A stretch of 64,000 bases of DNA from Asticcacaulis sp. AC460 (GTDB lineage Bacteria; Pseudomonadota; Alphaproteobacteria; Caulobacterales; Caulobacteraceae). The notes beneath the pieces are model-generated. The model was given only the letters and a program-made list of their open reading frames with translations. It ran no database searches and was not told the DNA's origin. Position numbers and translations under genes: made by a program. This document shows positions 29,026-38,865 of this stretch, one piece after another. The first letter of the stretch is position 1, and each line of letters begins with the position of its first letter. The stretch lies in NCBI RefSeq assembly GCF_000495795.1, contig NZ_AWGD01000008.1, forward strand, positions 124,001 through 188,000, written 5' to 3'.

Positions 29026-29454
29026 TTACTCCTTCGCCTCGAAGCGGGCGAGGGGGGCCATGCGGGCTTTGTTGAGCGACAGGCTGTTGCCGTTGAGGCT
29101 GTAGTTGTCGGCGCGGCTCAGAACGTCGAAAAAGGCCTGCTCCACATCCATGCCCTGCATACAGGCCATCTTGGTGCTGGCCACCTCCGAGAAGCGTACA
29201 CGGTTGCCTGGTTCCACAACGGCGGAGCCGCCGAAGGTGTTGCAGCCGCCTGAGCCGCCGACGCGGCCGGCCTCGGCATTGATCTCCATATAGGCTTCGC
29301 GCGCGGTGGCAGCGACCGGCTGGCCGTTCAGTTCGACCAGGACCCAGTGGCGGCCGGCAATGGCCGGAGCGCCGGAGGATAGCGGCGGGGCGGCGCCGTC
29401 TGTCGCGCAGGCGGCCAGTAAGGGGAGGGCGATCAGCACCGACAGGACTTTCAT
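29026..29454 (-). CDS. META domain lipoprotein (HslJ-like)
   Basis: A 142-residue protein with signal and lipobox (LLAAC at residues 12-16), so a lipid-anchored envelope protein. The META domain is clear: HWVLVELNGQPV, then the Gly-rich RVGGSGGCNTFGG segment and MACMQGMDVEQAFFDVL. In E. coli the domain occurs in HslJ, a heat-inducible protein tied to novobiocin resistance; the biochemical role is not known. It reads away from the S10 operon and its start faces the operon leader. Confidence 0.85.
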   Translation of the reverse strand: MKVLSVLIALPLLAACATDGAAPPLSSGAPAIAGRHWVLVELNGQPVAATAREAYMEINAEAGRVGGSGGCNTFGGSAVVEPGNRVRFSEVASTKMACMQGMDVEQAFFDVLSRADNYSLNGNSLSLNKARMAPLARFEAKE

Positions 29455-29593
29455 GACAGGCTCCTTTGATATAGGGGCCGTACGCGATCACCTGCAAAAG
29501 AGCTATGCGAATCTTCGGTGAAATCTTTCCGGCAGGTTGACGTCCGGACTTATAGACAGCTTATTTTTTCCCGGGTTTTTAGCATTTTCGGGG

Positions 29594-29622
29594 TTGACCT
29601 TCCCGAGTCGTTCCGTCATATA
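29594..29622 (+). promoter_or_regulatory. Candidate promoter of the S10 operon
   Basis: TTGACC with a 17-nt spacer to CATATA (a 19-nt spacer would give TATACC). The -35 half is good and the -10 half is weak, so this call is tentative. Confidence 0.35.
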
Positions 29623-29737
29623 CCCGCACTCTGTTGGATCGGCTGTGGCGCTTCGGTGTCAGACGCGGTTCGCAAGGCACGAAATTCAGACGCCTCGGCG
29701 GCCCTAGATTTATAGGGAGTGAGGTTTCTGTTCAACG

Positions 29738-29776
29738 GCCCGCATCGGGGTTTACCTGATGTTGGGCTTTGTTTTT
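29738..29776 (+). terminator. Attenuator-like stem-loop in the S10 leader
   Basis: GCCC-GCATC pairs with GATGT-TGGGC, leaving a bulge, and TTTGTTTTT follows. It lies 100 nt before rpsJ. In E. coli the S10 operon is attenuated by L4; a comparable mechanism here is only suggested. Confidence 0.45.
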
Positions 29777-29876
29777 GCGGATATCGTGTCCGGAGGGGGT
29801 GACCCCGACGGGCCTGGTCTTTGAAATGGTTCACTGGACGCGGTAACGCAACCACCCTTATTGGAATACGAGCGAT

Positions 29877-30185
29877 ATGGATCGTCAGAATATCCGCATC
29901 AGGCTCAAGGCCTTCGATCACCGCGTCCTGGATCATTCCACGCGCGAAATCGTCAACACGGCCAAGAGAACCGGCGCAACCGTGCGGGGACCCATTCCCC
30001 TGCCGACGCTGATTGAGCGCTTCACCGTCAACCGTTCGCCGCACGTCGACAAGAAGTCGCGCGAACAGTTCGAAATCCGCACGCACAAGCGCGTGCTCGA
30101 TATCGTCGATCCGACCCCGCAGACCGTGGACGCGCTGATGAAGCTCGACCTGTCGGCTGGTGTCGACGTCGAGATCAAGATTTAA
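29877..30185 (+). CDS. rpsJ: 30S ribosomal protein S10
   Basis: 102 residues, normal length. S10 sits in the 30S head and, as NusE, also takes part in antitermination with NusB. Conserved [19 protein letters not shown] and [15 protein letters not shown] segments are present. It is the first gene of the S10 operon, with a long leader, and rplC follows after 12 nt. Confidence 0.99.
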   Translation: MDRQNIRIRLKAFDHRVLDHSTREIVNTAKRTGATVRGPIPLPTLIERFTVNRSPHVDKKSREQFEIRTHKRVLDIVDPTPQTVDALMKLDLSAGVDVEIKI

Positions 30186-30197
30186 GGGGCGACCAGC

Positions 30198-30926
30198 ATG
30201 CGTACAGGTTTGATCGCCAAGAAGCTGGGTATGACGCGTTACTTCGATGCCGAAGGTTCGCACGTCCCCGTAACCGTGCTCTCGCTCGACGGCTGCCAGG
30301 TCGTTGCCCAGCGCACTGAGGCCAAGGACGGCTATGTTGCTCTGCAACTGGGTGCCGGTACCAAGAAGGCCAAGAATACCTCGAACGCCGAGCGCGTTCG
30401 TTTCGCCAAGGCTCAGGTCGAGCCGAAGGCCATCCTGACGGAATTCCGCGTTTCCGAAGAGAACCTGATCGACATCGGTGCCGAGTTCACCGCCGATCAC
30501 TTCATCGCAGGCCAGCGCGTCGATATCCAGGGTGTCACCATCGGTAAGGGTTTTGCCGGCGCCATGAAGCGCTGGAACTTCGGTGGTCTGCGCGCAACCC
30601 ACGGCGTTTCGGTCTCGCACCGTTCGCATGGTTCGACGGGCCAGCGTCAAGATCCGGGCCGTACCTTCCCGGGCAAGAAGATGGCCGGTCACTACGGCGT
30701 CGAAACCGTCACCACCCTGAACCTGGAAGTCGCCCGCATCGATGCGGAACGTGGCCTGGTGTTCATCCGTGGTGCCGTCCCTGGCGCGGAAGGCTCTTAT
30801 GTCAAGATTCGCGACGCGGTGAAGAAGGCGGCTCCGGCCGGCCTGAAGTTCCCGGGCGCAATCAAGTCCAATGCCGCTGCGGCGCCTGTCGCTGAAGAGG
30901 CCCCGGCTGAAGAGGGCGCGGAATAA
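30198..30926 (+). CDS. rplC: 50S ribosomal protein L3
   Basis: 242 residues, about 30 longer than E. coli L3. The extra part is a C-terminal Ala/Glu-rich tail (about residues 222-242) that is likely exposed and flexible; similar tails occur in alphaproteobacteria. The globular core and the long loop reaching the peptidyl transferase centre ([20 protein letters not shown]) are conserved; the loop has the glutamine that is methylated in E. coli. It is the second gene of the S10 operon, 2 nt before rplD. Confidence 0.99.
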   Translation: MRTGLIAKKLGMTRYFDAEGSHVPVTVLSLDGCQVVAQRTEAKDGYVALQLGAGTKKAKNTSNAERVRFAKAQVEPKAILTEFRVSEENLIDIGAEFTADHFIAGQRVDIQGVTIGKGFAGAMKRWNFGGLRATHGVSVSHRSHGSTGQRQDPGRTFPGKKMAGHYGVETVTTLNLEVARIDAERGLVFIRGAVPGAEGSYVKIRDAVKKAAPAGLKFPGAIKSNAAAAPVAEEAPAEEGAE

Positions 30927-30928
30927 TC

Positions 30929-31561
30929 ATGAAACTCGACGTCATTAAACTCGACGCTTCTGCCGCTGGTTCGGTCGAACTTTCGGATCTCGTTTTCGGG
31001 ATCACCGACATTCGCGCCGACATCCTGCACCGCGTCGTCAACTGGCAGTTGGCCAAGCGCCGCGCCGGTACCCACAAGGTTCAGACCCGTAACGAAAATT
31101 CGCGCACGGGTAAGAAGATGTACAAGCAGAAGGGCTCCGGCGGCGCTCGTCATGGTTCGCGCCGTGCCCCGCAATTCGTCGGCGGCTCGCGCGCCTTTGG
31201 TCCGGTCGTGCGTTCGCACGCTTTCGACCTGCCCAAGAAGGTCCGTGCCCTGGGTCTGCGTCACGCCCTGTCGTCCAAGGTGAAGGATGGCGCCTTGATC
31301 GTTCTCGATCAAGCTGTCGTCGCCTCGCCGAAGACCTCCGCCCTCAAGGCTTCCTTCGAGAAGCTGGGCCTCAACAACGCCCTGTTCATTACGGGCGCCG
31401 AGGTCGACACCAACTTCGCGCTCGCTTCGCGCAACATCCCCAACATCGACGTGCTGCCGACGGCAGGCCTGAATGTCTATGACATCCTGCGCCGCCATAA
31501 GCTGGTGCTGACGACGGCGGCGGTTGAAGCTATCGAAGCCCGCTTCGCTGTGGAGGCCTAA
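30929..31561 (+). CDS. rplD: 50S ribosomal protein L4
   Basis: 210 residues. L4 has a globular domain on the surface and a long loop that lines the exit tunnel; the loop is seen as [19 protein letters not shown] with RAPQFVGG. In gammaproteobacteria L4 also represses the S10 operon. The gene starts 2 nt after rplC and rplW follows after 3 nt. Confidence 0.99.
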   Translation: MKLDVIKLDASAAGSVELSDLVFGITDIRADILHRVVNWQLAKRRAGTHKVQTRNENSRTGKKMYKQKGSGGARHGSRRAPQFVGGSRAFGPVVRSHAFDLPKKVRALGLRHALSSKVKDGALIVLDQAVVASPKTSALKASFEKLGLNNALFITGAEVDTNFALASRNIPNIDVLPTAGLNVYDILRRHKLVLTTAAVEAIEARFAVEA

Positions 31562-31564
31562 GTC

Positions 31565-31861
31565 ATGGCTGCTACCATCCGCAATTTCGACGTCCTGCTG
31601 GCGCCGCACATCACCGAAAAGTCGACCCTGCTGTCCGAGCAGAACAAGGTTGTCTTCCGCGTTGCGCTCGACAGCTCCAAGGACGAAGTCGCTTCGGCCG
31701 TCGAAGCCATCTACGACGTCAAGGTCACCAAGGTGAACACCATTGTCACCAAGGGTAAGACCAAGCGTTTCAAGGGTATCAAGGGCCGCCGGAACGACAT
31801 CAAGAAGGCGATCGTGACGCTGGCTGAAGGCCAGTCCATCGACGTCTCGACCGGTCTGTAA
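31565..31861 (+). CDS. rplW: 50S ribosomal protein L23
   Basis: 98 residues. L23 forms part of the tunnel exit and the docking site for trigger factor and SRP. The motifs [19 protein letters not shown] and [16 protein letters not shown] are typical. It lies in the middle of the S10 operon, 15 nt before rplB. Confidence 0.99.
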   Translation: MAATIRNFDVLLAPHITEKSTLLSEQNKVVFRVALDSSKDEVASAVEAIYDVKVTKVNTIVTKGKTKRFKGIKGRRNDIKKAIVTLAEGQSIDVSTGL

Positions 31862-31876
31862 GGGAAGGCTCGCACA

Positions 31877-32713
31877 ATGGCATTGAAACAGTTCAACCCA
31901 ACGTCGCCGGGCCGCCGCCAGCTTATCCTGGTGGACCGCTCCGAGCTGCACAAGGGCAAGCCCGAAAAGTCGCTGGTCGAAGGTCTGACCAAGTCCGGCG
32001 GCCGTGGCGCCGGCGGCCGTATCGCCGTCCGTTTCCGCGGCGGTGGCGCCAAGAAGCTTTACCGCATCGTTGATTTCAAGCGTCGCAAGCTTGACGTCGT
32101 CGGCACGGTCGAGCGTCTGGAATACGACCCGAACCGCACCGCCTTCATCGCGCTGATCAACTACGCCGATGGCGAAAAGGCCTATATCCTGGCCCCGCAA
32201 CGCCTCAAGGCCGGCGACCAGATCATCTCTTCGGAGAAGGTCGACGTGAAGCCGGGCAACGCCGCGCCGCTGCGCAGCCTGCCGATCGGCACGATCATCC
32301 ACAATGTCGAGCTGAAGCCCGGCAAGGGTGGTCAGCTGGCCCGTTCGGCCGGCGCCTATGCTCAGCTGGTCGGCCGTGACGCCGGCTACGCCCAGATCCG
32401 TCTCGGTTCGGGCGAGTTGCGTATGGTTCTTGACGCGTGCATCGCCACCGTCGGCGCCGTGTCCAACCAGGACCACATGAACATCAACCTGGGCAAGGCT
32501 GGCCGCAAGCGTCACATGGGCTTCCGCCCGCACGTCCGCGGCGTCGCCATGAACCCGGTCGACCACCCGCACGGTGGTGGTGAAGGCAAGACCTCAGGCG
32601 GCCGTAACCCGGTAACCCCGTGGGGTGTTCCCACCAAGGGCCGCAAGACTCGTTCCAACAAGGCGACGGATAAGTACATCATCCGCTCGCGTCACGTTAA
32701 GAAGGCTCGCTAA
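31877..32713 (+). CDS. rplB: 50S ribosomal protein L2
   Basis: 278 residues, close to the 273 of E. coli. L2 supports subunit joining and the peptidyl transferase centre. The conserved C-terminal [17 protein letters not shown] with the key histidine is intact, as is the SRP/rRNA-binding core ([21 protein letters not shown]). The gene lies between rplW and rpsS, with 2 nt before rpsS. Confidence 0.99.
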   Translation: MALKQFNPTSPGRRQLILVDRSELHKGKPEKSLVEGLTKSGGRGAGGRIAVRFRGGGAKKLYRIVDFKRRKLDVVGTVERLEYDPNRTAFIALINYADGEKAYILAPQRLKAGDQIISSEKVDVKPGNAAPLRSLPIGTIIHNVELKPGKGGQLARSAGAYAQLVGRDAGYAQIRLGSGELRMVLDACIATVGAVSNQDHMNINLGKAGRKRHMGFRPHVRGVAMNPVDHPHGGGEGKTSGGRNPVTPWGVPTKGRKTRSNKATDKYIIRSRHVKKAR

Positions 32714-32715
32714 CC

Positions 32716-32994
32716 ATGGCTCGCTCCGTTTGGAAAGGCCCCTTCGTGGATGGCCACCTTCTCAAGAAGGTGGAAACCGCGCTCAATTCGGGTCGCAAGG
32801 AAGTCGTCAAGACCTGGTCCCGCCGGTCGGTCATCATGCCGCAATTCGTCGGCGCGACCATCGGTGTCTACAACGGTCAGAAGCATGTCCCGGTTCTCAT
32901 CAACGAGGACATGGTCGGCATGAAGCTCGGCGAATTCTCGCCGACGCGCAACTTCCCCGGTCACGCCGCCGACAAGAAGGCGAAGAGGAAGTAA
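32716..32994 (+). CDS. rpsS: 30S ribosomal protein S19
   Basis: 92 residues, the standard size. S19 binds 16S rRNA in the 30S head with S13. The conserved [17 protein letters not shown] start and [11 protein letters not shown] segment are visible. rplV starts 1 nt after its stop. Confidence 0.99.
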   Translation: MARSVWKGPFVDGHLLKKVETALNSGRKEVVKTWSRRSVIMPQFVGATIGVYNGQKHVPVLINEDMVGMKLGEFSPTRNFPGHAADKKAKRK

Positions 32995-32995
32995 C

Positions 32996-33379
32996 ATGTC
33001 GCAGACCAAGAATCCGCGCCGCGTCAACGCTAACGAAGCCCGCACCAAGCTGGTTTCCGTGCGCATCTCGCCGCAAAAGCTCAACCTGGTTGCCGCCTCG
33101 ATCCGCGGTCTCAAGGTCCAGCGCGCTCTGAACGAGCTGGAATTCTCGCGCAAGCGTATCGCCAAGGACGTCCGCAAGGCGCTCTATTCGGCGATCTCGA
33201 ACGCCGAAAACAACCACAACCTCGACATCGACAACCTGGTTGTCGCCGAGGCCTATGTGGGCAAGGGCCTGGTCATGAAGCGTTTCGCTTCGCGTGCCCG
33301 CGGTCGTTCCTCGCGTATCATGAAACCCTTCTCCGAACTGACGATCGTCGTTCGTGAACTTGGCCAGGAGGCTGCGTAA
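32996..33379 (+). CDS. rplV: 50S ribosomal protein L22
   Basis: 127 residues, longer than the 110 of E. coli because of an N-terminal extension ([19 protein letters not shown]). The beta-hairpin that lines the tunnel ([15 protein letters not shown]-type, near residue 95-105) is present; changes there give macrolide resistance in other species. Its stop overlaps the rpsC start by one base (TAATG). Confidence 0.99.
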   Translation: MSQTKNPRRVNANEARTKLVSVRISPQKLNLVAASIRGLKVQRALNELEFSRKRIAKDVRKALYSAISNAENNHNLDIDNLVVAEAYVGKGLVMKRFASRARGRSSRIMKPFSELTIVVRELGQEAA

Positions 33380-34140
33380 TGGGTCAGAAAGCCAATCCGA
33401 TCGGCCTTCGCCTCGGCATCAACCGCACCTGGGACAGCCGTTGGTTCGCCCAGCGTCAGGAATACGCCAAGCTGCTCCACCAGGACCTGCTGATCCGCAA
33501 GGTGCTGAAGGAAAAGCTGAACGCCGCCGGCGTTTCGCGCATCATTATTGAGCGTCCGCACAAGAAGTGCCGCATTACCATCTACGCCGCCCGTCCGGGC
33601 GTCGTGATCGGTAAGAAGGGCGCCGACATCGACAAGCTGCGCAAGGACGTTTCCGTCATCACCGACGGTGAAGTGTTCCTGAACCTGGTCGAAGTCCGCA
33701 AGCCGGAAGTCGATGCGCAACTGGTCGCCGAGTCGATCGCTCAGCAGCTGGAGCGCCGTGTGGCCTTCCGCCGCGCCATGAAGCGTTCGATCCAGTCGGC
33801 CATGCGTCTGGGCGCCAAGGGCATCCGGATGAACCTGTCGGGCCGTCTCGGCGGCGCCGAAATCGCCCGTATGGAATGGTACCGCGAAGGCCGCGTGCCT
33901 CTGCACACCCTGCGCGCCGACATCGACATGGGTTTCGCTGAAGCCCTGACCACCTACGGCATCATCGGTGTCAAGGTGTGGATCTTCAAGGGCGAAGTCC
34001 TGGAGCATGATCCGTCGGCTCAGGACAAGCGTTGGGCCCAGGAAGCTTCGGGTCCGTCGTCGAGCGACCGTCCCGAGCGTTCGGACCGCGGCGATCGCAA
34101 CAATCGTGGCCCGCGCCGCGACCGCAACAAGGAGAACTAA
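33379..34140 (+). CDS. rpsC: 30S ribosomal protein S3
   Basis: 253 residues. KH domain with [17 protein letters not shown] and C-terminal domain with [18 protein letters not shown] are conserved. S3 forms part of the mRNA entry tunnel and helicase. A charged, Arg/Asp/Ser-rich tail from about residue 222 is disordered in look; tails of this kind are common but variable in alphaproteobacteria. The gene starts on the last base of the rplV stop. Confidence 0.99.
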   Translation: MGQKANPIGLRLGINRTWDSRWFAQRQEYAKLLHQDLLIRKVLKEKLNAAGVSRIIIERPHKKCRITIYAARPGVVIGKKGADIDKLRKDVSVITDGEVFLNLVEVRKPEVDAQLVAESIAQQLERRVAFRRAMKRSIQSAMRLGAKGIRMNLSGRLGGAEIARMEWYREGRVPLHTLRADIDMGFAEALTTYGIIGVKVWIFKGEVLEHDPSAQDKRWAQEASGPSSSDRPERSDRGDRNNRGPRRDRNKEN

Positions 34141-34143
34141 GTC

Positions 34144-34578
34144 ATGATGCTCCCCAAGCGGACAAAGTACCGCAAGGCGTTCAAGGGCCGCATCCACGGT
34201 AACGCCAAGGGTGGTTACACCCTGAACTTCGGTTCGTATGGTCTGAAGACCGTCGAGCCCGAGCGTCTCACCGCCCGTCAAATCGAAGCCGCCCGCCGCG
34301 CCATCACCCGTCAGATGAAGCGTCAAGGCCGCGTCTGGATCCGCATTTTCCCGGATCTGCCCGTCACCGGCAAGCCGGCTGAAGTGCGGATGGGTAAAGG
34401 TAAGGGCGCTGTCGACTTCTGGGCCGCGCGCGTTCACCCGGGCCGTATCCTGTTTGAAATCGACGGCGTGCCCGACGACATCGCGCGTGAAGCGCTGCGT
34501 CTCGGCGCTGCCAAGCTGCCTGTCTCCACTCGCGTCGTGACCCGTCTCGACGCCGGTGTCGCAGCGGCTGCGGAGTAA
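34144..34578 (+). CDS. rplP: 50S ribosomal protein L16
   Basis: 144 residues from ATG 34144; the next ATG at 34147 gives the usual [15 protein letters not shown] start, so it may be the true one. L16 sits near the A-site tRNA and the 5S rRNA region. Conserved [12 protein letters not shown] and [16 protein letters not shown] segments are present. rpmC starts 5 nt after its stop. Confidence 0.98.
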   Translation: MMLPKRTKYRKAFKGRIHGNAKGGYTLNFGSYGLKTVEPERLTARQIEAARRAITRQMKRQGRVWIRIFPDLPVTGKPAEVRMGKGKGAVDFWAARVHPGRILFEIDGVPDDIAREALRLGAAKLPVSTRVVTRLDAGVAAAAE

Positions 34579-34583
34579 GAGAA

Positions 34584-34790
34584 ATGACCAAGATTGCCGA
34601 TTTTCGTGTCATGACCCCGGACCAGCTGCATGAGCAGCTGCTGAACCTGAAGAAGGAGCAGTTCAACCTGCGCTTCCAGAAGGCCACCGGCTCGTTCGAA
34701 AAGACCCACCGCGTTGGCGAGATCCGCAAGGACATCGCGCGCATTCAATCCCTGGTGACGGCCCAAAAGGCCGCCGCCAAGTCCGCCTAA
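34584..34790 (+). CDS. rpmC: 50S ribosomal protein L29
   Basis: 68 residues, two long helices. L29 lies beside L23 at the tunnel exit. The [17 protein letters not shown] signature is present. The Ala/Lys-rich end (QKAAAKSA) is a common variation. rpsQ follows after 13 nt. Confidence 0.98.
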   Translation: MTKIADFRVMTPDQLHEQLLNLKKEQFNLRFQKATGSFEKTHRVGEIRKDIARIQSLVTAQKAAAKSA

Positions 34791-34803
34791 GAGGATTTAG
34801 ACC

Positions 34804-35043
34804 ATGCCCAAGCGCATTCTCGAAGGTCTGGTCGTCTCCGATAAGGGCGACAAGACTGTGGTCGTGAAGGTGGAACGTACGATTCTGCATCCCGTTCTGA
34901 AAAAGACGGTGCGGAAGTCCAAGCGTTACCATGCCCACGACGAAAACAACGCATACAAGACCGGTGAGAGCATCCGCATCATCGAATGTGCGCCGAAGTC
35001 GAAGCTGAAGACGTGGGAAGTTCTCCCGCGCGAAGCCAACTAA
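34804..35043 (+). CDS. rpsQ: 30S ribosomal protein S17
   Basis: 79 residues, OB-fold. It binds 16S rRNA early in assembly. The signature [18 protein letters not shown] and the KRYHAHDE segment are intact. It has a GAGG ribosome binding site 13 nt after rpmC and leads into rplN. Confidence 0.99.
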   Translation: MPKRILEGLVVSDKGDKTVVVKVERTILHPVLKKTVRKSKRYHAHDENNAYKTGESIRIIECAPKSKLKTWEVLPREAN

Positions 35044-35055
35044 AGGAAGTTTGAT

Positions 35056-35424
35056 ATGATTCAGATGCAAACTAACCTGGAAGTTGCCGACAATTCGGGC
35101 GCTCGCCGGGTCATGTGCATCAAGGTGCTGGGCGGCTCTAAGCGCCGCTACGCCTCGGTGGGCGACCTGATCGTCGTGTCGGTCAAGGAAGCCATCCCGC
35201 GCGGCCGTGTCAAGAAGGGCGACGTTCTGCGCGCCATCGTCGTGCGCACGTCCAAGGATATCCAGCGCAAGGACGGTTCGGTGATCCGTTTCGACACCAA
35301 CGCCGCTGTCATCGTCAACAAGTCGAGCGAGCCGATCGGCACGCGTATCTTCGGGCCTGTGCCGCGTGAACTGCGCGCCAAGAACCACATGAAGATCATC
35401 TCGCTGGCTCCGGAGGTCATCTAA
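35056..35424 (+). CDS. rplN: 50S ribosomal protein L14
   Basis: 122 residues, normal. L14 forms an intersubunit bridge with 16S rRNA and is the site where the silencing factor RsfS binds. The signature [20 protein letters not shown] is present. This opens the spc-type gene set. Its stop shares one base with the rplX start (TAATG), so translation is likely coupled. Confidence 0.99.
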   Translation: MIQMQTNLEVADNSGARRVMCIKVLGGSKRRYASVGDLIVVSVKEAIPRGRVKKGDVLRAIVVRTSKDIQRKDGSVIRFDTNAAVIVNKSSEPIGTRIFGPVPRELRAKNHMKIISLAPEVI

Positions 35425-35738
35425 TGGCTGCCAAGATCAAAAAGGGCGACTCGGTTGTCGTTCTGACCGGCAAGGACAAGGGCCGTCGCGGCACTGTCAC
35501 CAAGGTCCTCCCCGAAGACGGCCGCGTGGTCGTCCAGGGCGTCAACATGGTTCAACGCCACACCCGTCCGTCGCAAGGCAATCCTAACGGCGGCATCATC
35601 AACAAGGAAGCGTCGCTGCACGTTTCCAACGTCGCCCACGTCGACGCCAACGGCAAGCCGACCCGCGTCGGTTTCAAGATTGAAGGCGACAAGAAGGTGC
35701 GTTTCGCCAAGACGACGGGAGATGTCATCAATGGCTGA
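35424..35738 (+). CDS. rplX: 50S ribosomal protein L24
   Basis: 104 residues with the KOW motif at the start ([21 protein letters not shown]). L24 is one of the assembly initiators of the large subunit. Its stop lies inside the first codons of rplE (8-bp overlap), which indicates tight translational coupling. Confidence 0.99.
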   Translation: MAAKIKKGDSVVVLTGKDKGRRGTVTKVLPEDGRVVVQGVNMVQRHTRPSQGNPNGGIINKEASLHVSNVAHVDANGKPTRVGFKIEGDKKVRFAKTTGDVING

Positions 35739-36291
35739 TACTGAAACCTACATTCCTCGTGCCAAGCAGGTCTATCTCGATACGATCCGCGCCGCGTTGA
35801 AGGAAGAGTTCGGCTATACGAACGAAATGCAGGTCCCCAAGCTCGACAAGATCGTCGTGAATATGGGTATCGGCGAAGCCACTGCGGACTCCAAGAAGGT
35901 CAATTCGGCCATCAAGGACCTGGCGGCCATCACCGGTCAGAAGCCGGCTCCGACGCGCGCCCGTCAATCCATCGCCGGCTTCAAGCTGCGCGAAGGCATG
36001 GTGGTCGGCGCCAAGGTGACCCTGCGCAAGGACCGTATGTACGAGTTCATGGACCGTCTGATCACGATCGCTCTGCCGCGCGTGAAGGACTTCCGTGGCC
36101 TGAACGGCAATTCGTTCGACGGCCGCGGCAACTACGCCATGGGTCTGAAGGAGCACATCGTGTTCCCGGAGATCAACTACGACCAGATCGACCAGATGTG
36201 GGGCATGGACATTGTCGTCTGCACCACGGCCACGAGTGACAAGGAAGCCAAGTCGCTTCTGAAGCACTTCCAGTTCCCGTTCACCGCGTAA
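35731..36291 (+). CDS. rplE: 50S ribosomal protein L5
   Basis: 186 residues from ATG 35731 ([15 protein letters not shown]). L5 binds 5S rRNA and contacts the P-site tRNA and S13. Conserved [14 protein letters not shown] and [19 protein letters not shown] segments are present. The start overlaps the rplX end by 8 bp; the longer upstream reading frame is rplX in another frame. Confidence 0.99.
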   Translation: MADTETYIPRAKQVYLDTIRAALKEEFGYTNEMQVPKLDKIVVNMGIGEATADSKKVNSAIKDLAAITGQKPAPTRARQSIAGFKLREGMVVGAKVTLRKDRMYEFMDRLITIALPRVKDFRGLNGNSFDGRGNYAMGLKEHIVFPEINYDQIDQMWGMDIVVCTTATSDKEAKSLLKHFQFPFTA

Positions 36292-36311
36292 AGGACGGGT
36301 AGAGAAAGCAC

Positions 36312-36617
36312 ATGGCAAAGAAATCCGCTGTCAATCGTAACGAGATGGTCAAGAAGCTGGTGGCGCAATACGCGTCCAAGCGCGAGGCCCTCAAGGCCAA
36401 GGCCAACGACGAATCGCTGCCGCTCGAAGAGCGCTTCGACGCCCGTCTGAAGCTGGCCAAGCTGCCGCGCAACTCGGCTCCGACCCGCATTCGCAACCGC
36501 TGCGAAGTGACCGGCCGTCCGCGCGCCTATTATCGTAAACTTCACATGAGCCGGATCGCGCTCCGGAAGCTGGGCAATGAAGGCCAGATTCCGGGCCTGA
36601 CCAAGGCCAGCTGGTAA
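36312..36617 (+). CDS. rpsN: 30S ribosomal protein S14 (zinc-free form)
   Basis: 101 residues, the long form without the CxxC pairs, with a single cysteine in [20 protein letters not shown]. Bacteria with this type do not need zinc for S14. It sits in the 30S head. The gene follows rplE after 20 nt and precedes rpsH by 15 nt. Confidence 0.98.
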   Translation: MAKKSAVNRNEMVKKLVAQYASKREALKAKANDESLPLEERFDARLKLAKLPRNSAPTRIRNRCEVTGRPRAYYRKLHMSRIALRKLGNEGQIPGLTKASW

Positions 36618-36632
36618 GGGGAGGGTACACAT

Positions 36633-37031
36633 ATGTTCGTCAACGATCCCCTCAGCGATATGATCGCCCGCATCAAGAACGGCGCCATGCGCAGCCGCTC
36701 CAAGGTGCTGACCCCGGCCTCGAAGCTGCGTGCCCACGTCCTGGACGTGCTGCGCGACGAAGGCTATATCCGCGGCTATGAAGTCCTGGAGACCCCGGGT
36801 GAGTTCCCGCAGTTCGAAATCGAACTGAAGTACTTCGACGGTCAGCCGGTCATCGCGGAAATCGCCCGCGTGTCCAAGCCGGGCCGTCGCGTCTATTCGT
36901 CGATCAAGGACCTCAAGCCGATCAAGAACGGCCTGGGTATCTCGATCCTGTCGACGCCGAAGGGCGTCATGTCTGACACTGCCGCCCGCGATGCTAACGT
37001 CGGTGGCGAAGTTCTCTGCCGCGTCTACTAA
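36633..37031 (+). CDS. rpsH: 30S ribosomal protein S8
   Basis: 132 residues. S8 binds the central domain of 16S rRNA and, in E. coli, represses the spc operon at rplE. The start [18 protein letters not shown] and the C-terminal [14 protein letters not shown] are conserved. No copy of the E. coli S8 operator was looked for in detail in the rplE region. Confidence 0.99.
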   Translation: MFVNDPLSDMIARIKNGAMRSRSKVLTPASKLRAHVLDVLRDEGYIRGYEVLETPGEFPQFEIELKYFDGQPVIAEIARVSKPGRRVYSSIKDLKPIKNGLGISILSTPKGVMSDTAARDANVGGEVLCRVY

Positions 37032-37067
37032 GCGGCAGCGGACACTTAAGGCACAAAAGGTTATATA

Positions 37068-37601
37068 ATGTCTCGTATCGGCAAGAAGGCCATCCCGGTT
37101 CCCAACGGCGTCAATGTGACGCTGTCGGGCCAGGATGTCGCCGTCAAGGGCCCCAAGGGCCAACTGTCCTGGAAGGTCGTCGAGGAAATCGAAGTCCGTC
37201 AGGAAGGCAATGTCCTGCACATCAGCCCGCGCGGCGAAACCCAGCGCCACAAGGCGATGTGGGGCCTGTCGCGCACCCTGATCGCCAACATGGTCAAGGG
37301 CGTCACCGACGGCTATGAAGTGACCCTCGAAATGGTCGGCGTCGGTTACCGCGCCGCCTTGAAGGGCGCCAACCTGTCGCTGCAGCTCGGCTTCTCGCAC
37401 GATGTCGACATCGTGCCGCCGGAAGGCGTCAAGTTCGAAGTGCCGAAGCAGACCGAAGTCAAGATCATCGGCATCGACAAGCAGGTCGTCGGCGAACTGG
37501 CCGCCAAGATCCGCAAGATCCGTCCGCCCGAGCCCTACAAGGGCAAGGGTGTCAAATACGCCGGCGAAAAGGTTCGCCGCAAGGAAGGCAAGAAGAAGTA
37601 A
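37068..37601 (+). CDS. rplF: 50S ribosomal protein L6
   Basis: 177 residues, two related alpha/beta domains. The end signature [19 protein letters not shown] is present. L6 lies near the factor-binding centre. The gene lies 36 bp after rpsH and 3 nt before rplR. Confidence 0.99.
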   Translation: MSRIGKKAIPVPNGVNVTLSGQDVAVKGPKGQLSWKVVEEIEVRQEGNVLHISPRGETQRHKAMWGLSRTLIANMVKGVTDGYEVTLEMVGVGYRAALKGANLSLQLGFSHDVDIVPPEGVKFEVPKQTEVKIIGIDKQVVGELAAKIRKIRPPEPYKGKGVKYAGEKVRRKEGKKK

Positions 37602-37604
37602 GCC

Positions 37605-37958
37605 ATGGCCCTCTCTCCTCGTCAGCAACTGGCGCGTCGCGCCCAGCGCAACCGCACCCGTCTCAAGAAGCTCTCCAACGGCCGTCCGCGTCTGTCGGTC
37701 TTCCGTTCGGACAAGAACATCTATGCCCAGGTCATCGACGACGCCAGCGGCGTCACGATCGTCTCCGCTTCGTCGCTGGAAGGCGACAAGAAGCAGGGCA
37801 GCAACGCAGCGGCCGCGACCGAAGTCGGCAAGCTGGTTGCCCAGCGTGCAATCGAAAAGGGCGTCTCGGACGTCGTGTTCGATCGTGGCGGCTACATCTA
37901 TCATGGTCGGGTGAAGGCGCTGGCGGAAGCCGCGCGTGAAGCCGGTCTCAACTTCTAA
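37605..37958 (+). CDS. rplR: 50S ribosomal protein L18
   Basis: 117 residues. L18 binds 5S rRNA together with L5 and L25. The conserved [20 protein letters not shown] and [17 protein letters not shown] segments are visible. rpsE starts 10 nt downstream. Confidence 0.99.
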   Translation: MALSPRQQLARRAQRNRTRLKKLSNGRPRLSVFRSDKNIYAQVIDDASGVTIVSASSLEGDKKQGSNAAAATEVGKLVAQRAIEKGVSDVVFDRGGYIYHGRVKALAEAAREAGLNF

Positions 37959-37968
37959 GGATATCCGA

Positions 37969-38544
37969 ATGGCCCGTCCCAGCGATAACCGCGGCGACCG
38001 TCGCGACCGTACCGAGGAGCCCTCGGAGTTTGTCGAGAAGCTCGTCGCCATCAACCGCGTTGCTGCCACCGTCAAGGGTGGTCGCCGCTTCTCCTTCGCC
38101 GCTCTGATGGTCGTCGGCGACCAGAAGGGCCGCGTCGGCTACGGTCACGGTAAGGCCCGTGAAGTGCCGGAAGCGATCCGCAAGGCAACAGAAGAAGCCA
38201 AGAAGTCGTTGATCCGCGTTCCGCTTCGCGAATCGCGCACGCTGCACCACGATGGCTACGGCCGTTGGGGCGCCGGCAAGATCCAGATGCGCGCGGCCCC
38301 TCCGGGCACCGGCGTCATCGCGGGTGGTCCGATGCGTGCCGTTCTCGAAACCCTGGGCGTCTCGGACGTCGTGGGCAAGTCGATCGGTTCCTCGAACCCC
38401 TACAACATGGTGCGTGCGACGTTCGAAGCGCTGAAGGTTCAGTCTTCGCCGCGTCAAATCGCGTCCAAGCGTGGCAAGAAGGTCGCCGACCTGCTGCAGC
38501 GCCGTAACGATGGCGCTTCGTCGCCGGAAGCTCTGGAGGGCTAA
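37969..38544 (+). CDS. rpsE: 30S ribosomal protein S5
   Basis: 191 residues from ATG 37969; about 24 residues longer than E. coli, from an Arg/Asp-rich N-terminus ([17 protein letters not shown]) and a longer C-terminus. S5 helps fidelity and mRNA unwinding at the entry site. The double-stranded-RNA-binding-like core ([21 protein letters not shown]) is intact. In-frame codons before 37969 overlap rplR and are not used. Confidence 0.98.
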   Translation: MARPSDNRGDRRDRTEEPSEFVEKLVAINRVAATVKGGRRFSFAALMVVGDQKGRVGYGHGKAREVPEAIRKATEEAKKSLIRVPLRESRTLHHDGYGRWGAGKIQMRAAPPGTGVIAGGPMRAVLETLGVSDVVGKSIGSSNPYNMVRATFEALKVQSSPRQIASKRGKKVADLLQRRNDGASSPEALEG

Positions 38545-38547
38545 GTC

Positions 38548-38724
38548 ATGGCCACGATCAAAGTAAAGCAGACCGGTTCGCCGATCCGCCGCACCAAGGA
38601 CCAGCGCGCCACCCTGGCTGGCCTGGGCCTGAACAAGATGGGCCGCGTCTCCGAACTGGAAGACACCCCGTCGGTCCGCGGCATGATCGCCAAGGTCCAC
38701 CACATGGTGCAAATCGTCGAGTAA
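38548..38724 (+). CDS. rpmD: 50S ribosomal protein L30
   Basis: 58 residues, a small gene between rpsE (3 nt gap) and a stem-loop before rplO. The sequence [17 protein letters not shown] followed by [17 protein letters not shown] is the L30 signature. The start follows GGAGGG. The place in the spc order (rpsE-rpmD-rplO) also fits. Confidence 0.97.
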   Translation: MATIKVKQTGSPIRRTKDQRATLAGLGLNKMGRVSELEDTPSVRGMIAKVHHMVQIVE

Positions 38725-38750
38725 TCGTCAGATTACGAACGAAAATACAG

Positions 38751-38787
38751 ATCGAGGCGCGGATTGTCTGCGCCTCGATTTGACTTT
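38751..38787 (+). terminator. Terminator-like hairpin between rpmD and rplO
   Basis: ATCGAGGCGC (38751-38760) pairs with GCGCCTCGAT (38770-38779), followed by TTGACTTTT. A second small palindrome GGCGGC-ATA-GCCGCC lies at 38798-38812. The T-run is broken, so it may terminate only part of the transcripts. Confidence 0.5.
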
Positions 38788-38865
38788 TAGAGAATTTGGC
38801 GGCATAGCCGCCACAGATTTAGAGCCGAGTAGGGCATAGCCCTGCGCAATCCAAGGAATAGGCAT

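Larger units (their letters stand above)
29455..29876. other. S10 operon leader region
   Basis: 422 bp without a gene. It contains a promoter-like TTGACC (29594) with CATATA 17 nt later, a weaker TTGACG near 29537, and an imperfect stem (738-746 with 758-767 of the 29 kb line) followed by TTTGTTTTT that looks like an attenuator. A GGGGTGACCCC palindrome lies near 29795. Confidence 0.55.
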
